Shown here one piece after another: positions 1-10,526 of a stretch of 64,000 nt of DNA. Location: contig JAZKJV010003377.1 in assembly GCA_037367405.1 (NCBI GenBank), positions 1-64,000 of the forward strand, read 5' to 3'. How positions within the stretch are numbered: position 1 is the first letter of the stretch; each line of letters starts with the position of its first letter. The stretch comes from Ottelia alismoides. Lineage: Eukaryota; Streptophyta; Magnoliopsida; Alismatales; Hydrocharitaceae. Made by a program: the position numbers and the translations under genes. Under the pieces are notes generated by a model. The model saw only the letters and a list, made by a program, of their open reading frames with translations, made no database searches and was not told the origin of the DNA.

Positions 1-1675
1 TGGAATGCTGGATTATTTGCAATGAATAGAGCCGTCTGATTGTCACATTCTAGAGCCATAGGAAGAGGAACCTCTATATGTAGATCTGTGAGCACAACCT
101 TTACCCACATCATTTCAGTATTGACTTGAGCCATAGCTCTATATTCAGACTCTGCATTGGACCTTGCTACAACCGTTTGCTTCTTGCTTCTCCATGAGAC
201 TAGAGAATCTCCAATATACACAGCAAACCCAGTTGTAGACTTTCTGTCATTGGGGCACCCTGTGTAGTCTACATTTGCACAAGCTGATACAGTAATCTCC
301 TTGCCTTTCTTAAACAATAGACCCGCACCTGGAGATGACTTAAGATACCTGAGTATCATGTGTATAGCATCCATGTGTGCCTGACGTGGTTGCTCCATAA
401 ACTGGCTCACTCGACTTACAGCAAAGGAGATATCGGGCCTGGTAATAGTAACGTAGAGAAGTTTGCCCACCAGTTCTCTGTATCTTCTCCTATCCACCTC
501 ATCAGTGTCATCATCATATAGTCTCATACTGGGATCCATAGGTGTAGTTGCAGGTCAGCAACCAAGCATTCATGTTTCACTCAACAGATCAGTGATATAT
601 TTCCTCTGGGTCATTACCAATCCATGAGGATTTCTAGCAAACTCCAGCCCCAGAAAATATCTCAAAACCCCAAGGTCCTTGGTAACGAACTCACGGCCCA
701 GCATTTCTTTTGCCCCCTGGATTCCATGTTCATCATCACCTGTAATCAAAATGTCATCTACATACACCATAATAGCAATAATACCTCTAGGTGTCTTCTG
801 TACGAACAAAGAATGATCAGCATTTGACCGCTTGTATCCATGTTTCTCAAACAGGTCTGAGAGCTTCTGGAACCATGCTCTGGGGCTATGCTTAAGGCCA
901 TAGATAGCCTTATGAAGTCTGCATACCGTAGGACTCTCCCCCTCAACAGCGAACCCAGGTAGTTGTTGCATGTAGACTTCCTCCTATAAGTCACCGTATA
1001 TGAACGCATTCTACACATCTAATTGATATAGCAGCCAATCACGAGAAACGGCAACAGAGAGGAGAATCCGTAGGGTGGAATGGCGAGCAACTTGTGAGAA
1101 TGTATCAAGATAATCCACCCCATATGTCTGTGTAAAGCCGCGAGCTACAAGACGAGCTTTGCATCTGTCAATGCTGCCATCTGCATTCTGCTTAATGTAA
1201 AGACCAACTTGCATCTAACTGTAGACACATCAGTAGGTACAGGAACAAGACTCCAGGTGCCTCTGGACTGAAGAGCTGCCATTTCTTCCTCCATGGCCAA
1301 CCGCCATCGGCTATCCTTCAGAGCATCTTGATAATTCTGTGGAATATCCACTGCTGACAATGCAAGGGCAAAACTCCCGAATTCGCTAGTTAGACGATCA
1401 AACGTCACAGAAGATGTTATAGGATATGATGCACAGCTCCGCTTCTGCTTTCGTAGAGCAATAGGTACATCTAAATCATCTGTCTCCTCAGTTGGCCTCT
1501 ACAACACATCCTGCTCAGGAAGATCATCAGATCCATCAATAGAAATATTTTCAGAACATACCTCAGGCGAGCTAGATGATGAGTGGTGACCATGAGCAGA
1601 AACAGGCCTACGGGTATAGTAGAATGGTAGTGGTGAAACAGGCACCGTGACAGGAGGCGTAAAAGATGATAATGG
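1..1675 (-). pseudogene. copia A reverse transcriptase-RNase H region, broken
   Basis: Continues pol. From high to low coordinates the frames give the linker, the RT N-terminus (about 1408-1200, ALKDSRWRLAMEEEM), a frameshift near 1200, [17 protein letters not shown], stops where QLDVKNAF and GDLQEEVYM are expected (TAG at 1011-1013 and one just after), then an open stretch 971-570 with the catalytic YVDD (near 745-755) and the KDLG...YFLG region, two TGA stops (first at 570-572), and an open RNase H with ARSNAESEYRAMA reaching base 1. The stops are single-base changes from sense codons, as expected of ageing by C-to-T mutation. No active enzyme can be made. Confidence 0.93.
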
Positions 1676-4012
1676 TTATGGCGGTGGTGGTGGTGGCATG
1701 TATATGGCCTCCGGCGTGTCAGAGGGAACCAGTTGATCACCTATGGACGAGAAATACATAATGGATTCAAAAAAGGTGACATCAGCACTGACGAAATACC
1801 TCCTTCGCAATGGATCATAACACTTGTACCCCTTCTGAGTTCTGGAGTACCCGACAAAGATACACTTGACAGCCCTAGGAGAGAGCTTATCAGTCCCAGA
1901 AGAAAACTTATGAACAAAGGCAACCGAGCCAAACACACGAGGAGTAAGAGAGAACAACTCTTTGTCAGGGAAAATAAGAGAGAATGGGGTCTTCTTACCT
2001 AAGACAGAGGACGGCATTTGATTAATAAGGTAGCATGCAGTAAGAACAGCATCACCCCATGAAGAATGTGGAGCATTACTTTGTATAAGAAACGACCTGG
2101 TAACATCGAATAAATGACGGTGTTTCCTTTCAGCAACCCCATTCTGCTGGGAAGTATAGGCACGGGATGTTTGGTGGATAATCCCTTGAGATGAGAAATA
2201 ATTGGTTAGGGTATGAGTACAGAATTCCAGGGCAATGTCACTTCTCACAATTTTAACGGATGCAGAAAAAACATTACGAACTTCATTGATGAAATTTATG
2301 ATAATATTTCCCGCTTCAGATTTATTCTTTAACAGAAATACCCACGACACACGAGAGAAATCATCCACAATCACTATATAACACATGTGTCCCTGATGAT
2401 CAGGAACACGACTAGGACCCCAGATATCGACATGAAATAACTCGAACTTGGAGGTACTACTCCGACACTGACGACTGGGAAAAGTAGACTGGTGATGTTT
2501 TCCCAACTGACAGGCCTCACATTGAATAGACGTGTGAGGTGAAACATGAGGTAACACATGACGCAGCTTCTGAAGTTGGAGATGTCCAAAGCACAGGTGC
2601 CATAGTAATGGGGAGATGGACCCAGCAGGTAGGGATGAGGTTCCGGCATAGGGAGTCCTACTGAGGCGATAGAGGCCGCCTTGCTTATAGCCACGCCCAG
2701 TCACGTTGCCCGTAAGGATGTCCTGAAAAACAAGAGAGGATGGATCAAAAATTGCTCGGCAATGTAAATCTTTTGTAAGTTGGCTAATGGATAACAAATT
2801 CATTGAAAAATCAGGTGCATGTAACACATTCTTGAGATGCATGGATGGAGTCAATCTAATCTCCCCCTGACCAGTAATCGGAGAATGTGTTCCATTAGCA
2901 ATAACCACTGTTCGACCTCGAGGAACCTGTCTGTATCCTGTAAGTAGACCTTGATCACCACACAGATGATGTGTGGCACTAGAGTCCATAATCCACTCTA
3001 AGGTATCTGATCCACTACTACTAGTGAATGCATAGGTGCTACCTGATGTACTAGTGGATGCAGATGCGGCAACGTCGGTGTGACTCTCAGAAGTAGATGT
3101 TGATGCAGCTGGACTAGATGGAGGAATGATGCCCCTCAGACAGGCTACAAGATCATCAAAGCGTTGATCCATAGATGATGCAGATGGGGGCTCAATCTGT
3201 TCAGCGACTCGTGCAGAAGCTGGAAAACCATGCTTAGAATAGCATGTGTCCTCGGTGTGTCCAGAACGATGGCAAAAGGTACATGATGGCCGCGTGCGGC
3301 CTCCTCTACCGCGAGGTCCACGGTCACGGAACTGATGATGATGTCCTCGACCTCGATTTGCTGCCATGGCTGAGACTGTTAGATTCGTAGCAGATGAGGG
3401 AACACTGATGCGACTCAGCCTAGGAAATGCCTCCTCCATAGGAGGAATAGTAGAGTCCGCCAGGATCTGGGACCGTACTGCCTTATATTTTGGATCAAGG
3501 GCAGCGAGAAAAACACCTACCATAGTAGCATTCCGGTAGGTCTTCTGTTGCTCTGGAGTGGCTGTCCGAGGCATGAAGCTATAAAGCTTCTCAAACATCC
3601 CTCGTAGAGATGTGTACAGCGAGTGCAGGGGCCGTCCATTCTGCTTGATAGTAAATATGTCATGCTGGAGTTGCAGAATCTTCGTCTCATTCTTTGCCTG
3701 AGAGTATGTAGCAGCCAGAATATCCCACATTGCTTTGACGGTGGGCTGATGAAGAATATCATTGGCAATCTCAATTGTCAGGGTTCCAGATAGACAAACC
3801 TTGGCATATGCATAATCTGACTCCCATGAGGCATTGACCCCAATCTTCTCAGCAGGCTCTTCTTCAGTAAGAATGTGTGTCTTACCGGTTGACTTCATCA
3901 TACTCGTAAACTACATCGCCTACAGTTCGTAGTTTGAACCATCCATCTTCACAATCGGCGCTGGACCTCTGAAGACGCCTATAGATGGGATATCTGCCTT
4001 GCTTTCGGACAT
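1676..4012 (-). pseudogene. copia A gag-protease-integrase reading frame
   Basis: Encodes capsid, protease and integrase of a copia polyprotein. Conceptual start is the ATG at 4010-4012 (MSESKAD...), which restores the usual gag N-terminus; in-frame TAGs at codons 31 (3920-3922) and 34 (3911-3913) break it, after which 741 codons stay open from the internal ATG at 3901. Numbered from 3901: UBN2-type gag to about 200, zinc knuckle CX2CX4HX4C at 207-220, protease motif WIMDSSATHH near 303-312 (usual DSGA reads DSSA), integrase HHCC zinc region 435-464, catalytic D492, D555 and E591 with the classic 35-residue D-E spacing, then a proline run ending at a TAA (1676-1678). The RSDNGTEF motif reads RSDIALEF. 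Probably inactive despite its length. Confidence 0.92.
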
Positions 4013-4536
4013 AGTGATAACGGAAGACTGGGGTAGAAAACTGGAGATACGATCGTCTACACGGACATTAATGAGTTAAGTTGCATGTGTAGACTCAAGC
4101 AACCAAATCCATTACTTTGGAGAAGCGCGAGCTTGACTTAGGGTTTTACGGGAGTCAAGACCTTTAGACGATCACTGCAGGAAAGACACGTTAGGCACGT
4201 AAAGATCACGCGCACGAATCACGCGCGCAGGAGACACGCACAGCACGTAGGGTCACCGCGCGTAAGAGCACAGCACGCACAGTCAACTGCTCAGGAGGCG
4301 CGCAAGGGCACCTTACTTTGGGTCACAGCACGTACAGCACCCACCGTGCGCAGACACGGATCTCGCGAGTTTGCGAGATCAAAGGCGGAGGCGTATAGGC
4401 AGAGGCGAAGCACGTGGAAGCGCGCAGGAGCGCGCGAAGGTCGAAGACGGCGCGCGCGGAGGTGTGCAGGGGCGCGCGGGCTTGAGGGTAGGGCTAGGGT
4501 TAGGGTTTGGCTCGAGAACTCCGGTCTAGGACCGTC
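4013..4536 (-). promoter_or_regulatory. copia A untranslated leader with telo-box run
   Basis: Between the primer site and the gag ATG. It is much more GC-rich than the coding part, with many CGCG and GCGC words at 4200-4480. At 4485-4508, just inside the primer site, the minus strand reads AAACCCTAACCCTAGCCCTA, a telomere-like (telo-box) run. Copia B has the same kind of run at the same place (10353-10368). Telo-boxes are known plant promoter motifs of translation genes; a role here is inference. Confidence 0.6.
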
Positions 4537-4548
4537 GCTCTGATACCA
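4537..4548 (-). other. primer-binding site of copia A
   Basis: The minus strand reads TGGTATCAGAGC directly after the LTR end, the standard complement to the 3' end of plant initiator tRNA-Met. It fixes the inner LTR edge at 4549. Confidence 0.93.
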
Positions 4549-4726
4549 TGTTGGGAAAATAAGAGAACTTGTTTATTCCATCCGTCCTAGGCTCTCTAAT
4601 ATAGGAGAGTAGTCTATGGGTAAAATAGATAGAGTCCAACAGAAAATAAAAATATAAGAAAAGTACAGAAGTGAATAATCTATCTCTACATAAGAAAAGT
4701 ACATAAGTGAATAATCTATCTCTACA
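4549..4726 (-). repeat. LTR shared by copia A and copia B
   Basis: Runs TGTTGGG...TCTACA on the plus strand. It is the 5' LTR of A and sits at the 3' end of B. It resembles the 114-bp LTR at 10413-10526 at both ends (TGTTGGGAAAA, TATCTCYACA) but is longer, partly because a block of about 36 bp ending TCTATCTCTACA is present twice (about 4655-4690 and 4691-4726). The end could therefore also be 4690. B's RNase H follows immediately, with no polypurine tract between. Confidence 0.85.
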
Positions 4727-6610
4727 ATTAAGATTCAGCACTTGACCTAGCAACCACAGTTTGCTTCTTACTCTTCCAAGAAACAAGAGAACCGCCAACA
4801 AATACAGCAAAGCCCGAAGTGGACTTACTGTCCTTGGGCATCTCACATAGTCTGCATCTGCACATGTTGTAATAGTAAGATTAGCTCCTTTTCTGAATAA
4901 CAATCCTGTACCTGGAGATGACTTTAGGTATCGCAGTATCATATATATAGCATCTATGTGTACCTAACAGGGTTGCTCCATGAACTGACTCACCTGACCA
5001 AGGCCCTAAATATCGGTTTCGGTCATCATTTCGGTGACCGATCGAAACAAAATTTCAGTGGAATTTCAGTCGAAATTCGACCAAAATTTCGGTCATTTCG
5101 GTCATTTTTTGTACTAGGGCCCCCATATCTCGGTCATTTCGGTCAAATTTCGATTTCGGCATGATATCGATATTCGACAGAAATTCGACCGAATTTCGCT
5201 GAAATTTGAGGCCATGCACCTGACTAACTGTAAAGGAGATATCAGGTCTAGTGATCGTAACATAGTGAAATTTTCCCATCAATTCTCTATATCTTCTCAT
5301 GTCTACCTTACATAATTCATCATCATATAGTCTCACACTGGGATCCATAGGAGTAGTTGCAAGCCTACACCCCTCAACAAGCATATATGTGACGTACTTC
5401 CGCTAGGTCATCACAAGACCCTGTTGATTTCTGGCAAACTCTAACTCCAAGAAATACCATAAGATATCAAGATCCTTGGTGACAAACTGACGTCCTAGAA
5501 ACTACTTTGCCCTTTTTATCCATTGCACACCATCTCCTGTAAGAAGTATGTCATCAACATAGACTATGATAATGACGGTACATGTGGATGTCCTCTGTAC
5601 AAACAGTGAATGGCATACATTTGACCTTCTAAACCCATGCTTTCAATTAAATTTAAGAGCTTCTAAAATCATGCCCACGGACTCTGCTTAAGGCCATATA
5701 TTGCCTTGTCAAGTCTACAAACATGTTGACACTCCCACTCAGTAGCAAACCCCGGAGGCTACTACATGTAGACTTCTTCCTGGAGATCACCATACAATAA
5801 TGCATTTTTAGCATCAAGCTGAAATAAATGCCAATCACGTACCATTACAACTGAGATAGAGTGGCGAGCTACAGGTGAAAAGGTATCCAGATAATCTACG
5901 TCATACGTCTAAGTAAAACCTCGTGCAACCAATCTGGCCTTGTAACGATTAATGCTCCCACCTGCATTGTGTTTCATTGTAAACATCCATTTGCAATTGA
6001 CAATAGATGCCCCATTGGGAGCAGGGACCAGGCTCCAGATACCAAGCGACTATAGGACAGCCATCTCCTCCTCCATAGCTAGACACCACTGACTGTCTTT
6101 TAATACCTCCTGATAAGTCTGCGGTACTGCCACGGCAGATAGTACAGCAACAAACTTCCTGAATCCCATGTCAAGCGATCAAAGGAGACCTGGGAAGCTA
6201 GTAGATATGTGGCACAGGTACGCTTCGGCTTTCGAATGGTAATAGGAACATCCAGGTCATCAGAAATCTCCCCAAACTGAATGATAGCCTCCTTCAAAGA
6301 TTCCTGCTCAGACACATCTCTAGACCCATCGTTAGAAACCTTGTATTCAGAACATACATGAGTCGTGTTGGATGATGGGTGTAGACCATGAGCTGAAGAT
6401 GGCTAGCGTGTATATGTGGAAATGTTGGAACAACAGGAAGAGATGGTGGTATAGGAGGAGGTGATGTAGGTGGAGGAGGTGGTGGTGGTTGGGTTGGAAC
6501 AGCCGGCACAGACTGGGATGGTGATGGGCTCATAGAAGGAGGTGGCGTGTAGACTTCATCATCTGAATATGATGAAGTCAACCTATCACATGTAGGAGAA
6601 AAGTACAACA
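4727..6610 (-). pseudogene. copia B RT-RNase H remnant
   Basis: The minus strand gives, from high to low coordinates, the proline-rich linker (PPPPPPPTSPPP near 6480), RT N-terminal sequence, HGFRRSNVCHSLFVQ-like text, VDD active-site region near 5550, RYRELMGKFHYVTITRPDISFTVSQV (about 5310-5220) and RNase H ending in VARSSAES at 4727. It is interrupted by the element at 4999-5216; with that removed, the sequence aligns base for base with copia A at the same place. Numerous stops make it a dead copy. Confidence 0.9.
4999..5216. mobile_element. hAT-like MITE, TTTCGGTCA-rich, in copia B
   Basis: 218 bp flanked by a perfect 8-bp direct repeat CACCTGAC (4991-4998, 5217-5224). Ends are CAAGGCCCTAAAT and ATTTGAGGCCATG, imperfect inverted repeats of the CA...TG kind. 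The interior is packed with TTTCGGTCA and its complement. Copia A at the homologous point is uninterrupted, so the ends are certain. 8-bp duplications point to the hAT superfamily; no coding capacity. Confidence 0.9.
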
Positions 6611-9600
6611 CCGACTCAAAAATGTAACATCACCACTAACATAATATTTCCTGCGTAATGGATCATAGCATCTATATCCCTTTTGTGTCGTAGAGTACCC
6701 AACAAAAACACATTTGACAGCCCTAGGAGAGAGCTTGTCTAGACTTGGAGACAACTAGTGGATAAATGCGACCAAGCCGAAAACACGAGGAGTAAGTGAG
6801 AACAATTCTTCTTGGGAAATTCCATAGAGAAAGGAATTTCTCACCTATAACTGAAGAGGGCATGTGATTCACAAGATAACATGCCGTAAGAATTGCATCA
6901 CCCGAGAATAAATATAAGGCATAGAAGGCCATATCGATATCGATATTGTATCAGTCCGTCCGAAAAACGATATATCGGGATATCGTCGATATATCGACGA
7001 TATCGATGGAAATGTCCAAAATGGCACAAAAATGTCGCTTTTGCCATTTTTTTCAAAAAATAAGATCATCCAAGATATTAAAACAACAAATAACCTACAA
7101 ATACACACTTATATAACACACAAGTCATTTATACCCCATATATCGCACATATCGATCATTTCGAACATATCGATGTTAATGTTGATTCCTAACTTATAGA
7201 TATTGGAAATGGAGTTCGTTCAAGTTCTTAGAACACCAAATAACTTACAAATATACTCTTAGATCATATATATATAGATCATCTATGACCCTTATATCGC
7301 ATATATTGGTTATATTGAACATGTCGTTGGTGTTGATTGCTAACTTGTGGATATTGGAAATGTAGTCCATCCAAGTTCTAATAACAATAAATAACTAGCA
7401 AATATACATTTATATCACACATATCGATCATCTATGACCCTTATATTGCATATATCTGCGATATTGAGCATATCATTGTTAATGTTAATTGTTGACCTAT
7501 ATATTAGAAATGGAGTTCATCGAAGACTTATATTGCATCACATATTATGTATAAACAATATGTTTGAGCTATTTTTGGAACAAAACAAACAAAGAGGATA
7601 ATAGCATTTTTTAAAAGAGATATAATTCATAATAAAAAGGATGAATATAAAATCCATTGAACACCCCCAAGTTGAAGAACCATTGTATACACCCCCCCTA
7701 TTGCACCATACCCTACCAGAAGGGGGTCTCGTTGGTAGGAGTAGCAAAATAAGTAGTGAAATCAAGCTTACAAGGGTATTATTCATCAATTTATAGATAT
7801 CGGCGAAATTTCAACGACATCGATCGATATCTGGGATTTTTTGTACTAAATCCAGACATTTTTTATCGATATGGGCCGATATGGCGATATATCACTGATA
7901 TATCGGGTCATATATCGCTGATATTCTGGTAAATGGAAATGCACCTTGATATCGATATCCCCTTCCTCTCGATATCAATATATCGACGATATATCGTCGA
8001 TATATCGCGATGGCCTTCTATGATGTAAGGCACGACTCTAAGTGAGAAGAGTTCGAGTAACATCAAGTATATGGCGATATTTTCTCTCTACAACACCATT
8101 ATGTTGAGAAGTATATGCACACGATGTTTGATGAATAATACCATAGGATGAAAAGAATTTTGAGAAAGCAAGCGTATAGAATTCAAAGCATTATCAGCTA
8201 TCACAAATTTCATAGACGAAGAAAAAATATTCTACACTTCATTGATAAAAGATTTGATAGCATCCCCTGCTTTAGATTTATTCTTTAAAAGAAAAATCCA
8301 TGACAAACAAGAAAAATCATCAACTGTGACTAGGTAAAACATGTGTCCCGGATGATCAGGAACATGACTTGGACCCCAAATATCAACATGAAATAACTCA
8401 AAAATGGAGCTATTGCTCCAACTCTGACAACTAGGAAAAGCAGATCGATGATGCTTTCCCAACTTACAAGCCTCGCATTAGAAGGAAGAGCGAGGTGAGA
8501 TCTGGGGCAGAACATGACACATCTTCTGGAGTCGAAGATGACTAAAGCGCAGGTGCCACGTGAAAGGAGAGACCGGTCCAGTAAAATGAGAAGACATAGG
8601 GGGGTCGGACCAGTCGATAGAGATAGCCTTGCTCACGGCCATAGCCAATCATCGTGCACGTAAGTATGTCCTGAAATACAAGAGATAATGGGTCAAAAAT
8701 AGATCTACAATGCAAATCCTTCGTAATATAACTAATATATAATAAATTCATAGAAAAGTCAAGTGCATGCAACACATTATGAAGATGCATCGATGGTGTC
8801 AGACTGATCTCCCACTATCCTATGATCGGGGAATAAGTCTTATCTGCTATGACAACGGTCCTCCCTCAAGGTAGATGTATGTAAGCTCCAAGCTGATCTC
8901 TATCACCACATATGTGATGTGTCGCCCCGGAGTCCATAATCCATTCTGTAATATCGGATCCATGACAAGTAGTAAGAGCATAGGTACTACCTGAGGTACT
9001 GGAGGAGGTTGAAGCAGCAACATCTGAGTGGCCTCCTTGAGCAGACGATGAAGCAATGGGATTAGCATGAGGCATAATGGCCCTCAATCGAGTTATGAGG
9101 TCATCAAATCTCTGATCTGAAGAATGAGTTGTTGAAGACTCAACATGCTCCGTTACTCAGGCTGATGCAGGAAAACCATGCTTGGAGTAGCATGTATCCT
9201 CCTTGTGTCCATGGCAATGACAATAAGTACAAGGCTGACGAATACGACCTCCTTTACCACGAGGTCCACATCCACGAAACTGAGAAGAGCCCCCTCCGCC
9301 TCGAGAGGCTGCCATAGCGGAAGAAGTATGACTAGAGGCAGGAGATGAGACAAAGATCCTGCTGAGTCAGCAAAAAACTTCCTCCATGAGAGGAATGGTA
9401 GCGTCTGCCAATATCTGTGAATGGATCGCTTCATACTCTGGGTCTAGTGTTGCAAGGAAAAAACCAACCATGGTGGCATACCTATATGACTTCTGCTGCT
9501 CAGGAGTAGACGAGAAGGGCATGAAGCTATGGAGCGTCTCAAACATTCCACGCAGGGATGTGTATAGAAAATGGAGAAGCCTTCCGTTCTGCTTGATGGT

Positions 9601-9959
9601 AAATATGGATGTGTTGTAGCTGCGGGATCCTTGTCTCATTACTCGCTTGGGAATACCTAGCAGTGAGGATATCCCACATCGCCTTGGTGGTGGGCTGATG
9701 CAACACATCATTGGCGATCTCTATCATCAATGTACCGGATAACCAAACCTTGGCATAAGCATTGTCTGCCTCCCATGAAGCATTGACCCTAGTTTTCTCA
9801 GCCGGCTCTCCCTCGGTAAGAATATGTTTCTTACATGTAGACTTTATGAATCATGAACTGCATGGCCCAAAGCTCGTAATTTGTCCCGTTCATCTTAGCA
9901 ATCGACGATGGACCTCTGAAGGCGCATGTAGCGGGGATATCAACGTTGTTCTCTGTCAT
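6611..9959 (-). pseudogene. copia B gag-protease-integrase remnant
   Basis: Starts at the ATG 9957-9959 (MTENNVDIPATCAFRG...). Gag is shifted near 9750-9600. The zinc knuckle CTYCHCHGHKEDTC (CX2CX4HX4C) lies near 9215-9170, protease WIMDSGATHH near 8945-8915 with the intact DSGA that copia A has lost, and integrase sequence follows to 6611: HVDIWGP near 8390, SFINEV near 8240, and ACYLVNHMPSS near 6870 after the insertion 6920-8022. Stops and shifts are frequent; no long open frame remains. With the insertion removed the spacing equals that of copia A. Confidence 0.9.
6920..8022. mobile_element. hAT-like element, CGATATATCG-rich (family I), in copia B
   Basis: 1103 bp with perfect 13-bp terminal inverted repeats CATAGAAGGCCAT / ATGGCCTTCTATG and 8-bp target copies ATATAAGG (6912-6919) and ATGTAAGG (8023-8030), one mismatch. 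Removing it restores a 58-base stretch that matches the length of the same stretch in copia A (from CATCACC to GTAACATC). Both ends are dense in CGATATATCG-type palindromes. The AT-rich middle has no transposase, so it is non-autonomous. Related copies: 33846-34051, 36768-36952, and a diverged one near 26729-27908. Confidence 0.92.
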
Positions 9960-10401
9960 ATTGTCGGATGAAGTAGGGCTTGATGACTGAAAGTATGTCT
10001 ACACATACATACAGGGATTTGATTTCATGTGTAGACTTATGCAATCAAAACCATCACCACAAGTGGTCCTCAACGCGAGGAAGACGAAGAGGAGAGGTGT
10101 GGTAAGGGTCGGCGATGAAAACGACTACTGTCAGCAGCGATGGTGCCTCTTGGTGTCACCCAGGAGCGTCGCAGAAGGGGAGGCGGGCGGCTGCTGCAAC
10201 ACCCGACGATGTTGGCAATCCGACGCTAGCGAAAGAGAAGAGGTGCCCGGGTAGGCGGTGCTGGCGGAATTTGGCAGAAGAGGGGAGGGACCTGACGACG
10301 GAAGGGTGGCGATAGTGAGAGAGGGAGAGAGAGAGGAGGCTTGACGATGGAGTTAGGGTTAGGGTTTTCTCGAGTACGAGAGCTCCGGCCTAGGATCGCC
10401 A

Positions 10402-10412
10402 CTTTGATACCA
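10402..10412 (-). other. primer-binding site of copia B
   Basis: The minus strand reads TGGTATCAAAG next to the LTR, one change from the tRNA-Met complement TGGTATCAGAG. The leader 9960-10401 is GC-rich and ends in a telo-box run (10353-10368) close to this site, as in copia A. Confidence 0.88.
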
Positions 10413-10526
10413 TGTTGGGAAAAGAAAATGAAAGTCATAATTCATGGGAACACTAGGCTCTCTTATAGATAGACATAAGTAAAGATAAATAGAGAGACAA
10501 TACACAAAACTAAATATATCTCCACA
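10413..10526 (-). repeat. 5' LTR of copia B (114 bp)
   Basis: Runs TGTTGGGAAAAG...TATCTCCACA on the plus strand, bounded on one side by the primer site and on the other by unrelated ATGCGG-type sequence. Unusually short for a copia LTR. A 5-bp target copy CGATA (10527-10531) is predicted to recur beyond the left window edge. Confidence 0.85.

Larger units (their letters stand above)
1..4726 (-). mobile_element. Ty1/copia retrotransposon A (3' end outside window)
   Basis: An LTR retrotransposon read on the minus strand: LTR 4549-4726, primer-binding site 4537-4548, leader, gag, protease, integrase, reverse transcriptase and RNase H in that order. The integrase-before-RT order is diagnostic of Ty1/copia. 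The element runs off the left edge inside RNase H, so its own 3' LTR and target duplication cannot be seen. Its LTR also serves as the 3' LTR of copia B, giving an LTR-internal-LTR-internal-LTR array. Pol is broken by stops and one frameshift, so it is not autonomous. Confidence 0.95.
4549..10526 (-). mobile_element. Ty1/copia retrotransposon B, tandem with A
   Basis: A relative of A in the same orientation: LTR 10413-10526, primer site 10402-10412, leader, gag from 9959, protease, integrase, RT and a truncated RNase H at 4727. It is more decayed than A, with many stops and frameshifts, and holds two hAT-like insertions (4999-5216, 6920-8022). RNase H stops after ARSSAES and is followed at once by the shared LTR, so the rest of RNase H and the polypurine tract are deleted. 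The shared LTR suggests recombination between two copies or insertion of one next to the other followed by deletion. Confidence 0.9.

Noticed and set aside
4485..4508. Interstitial telomere or chromosome end
   Set aside because: Only three to four imperfect units in a retroelement leader, repeated at the same place in a second element.
6930..8010. Repeated CGATATATCG palindromes as a CRISPR array or centromeric satellite
   Set aside because: Spacing is irregular, there are no spacers, and the block has terminal inverted repeats with an 8-bp target duplication, so it is a DNA transposon.
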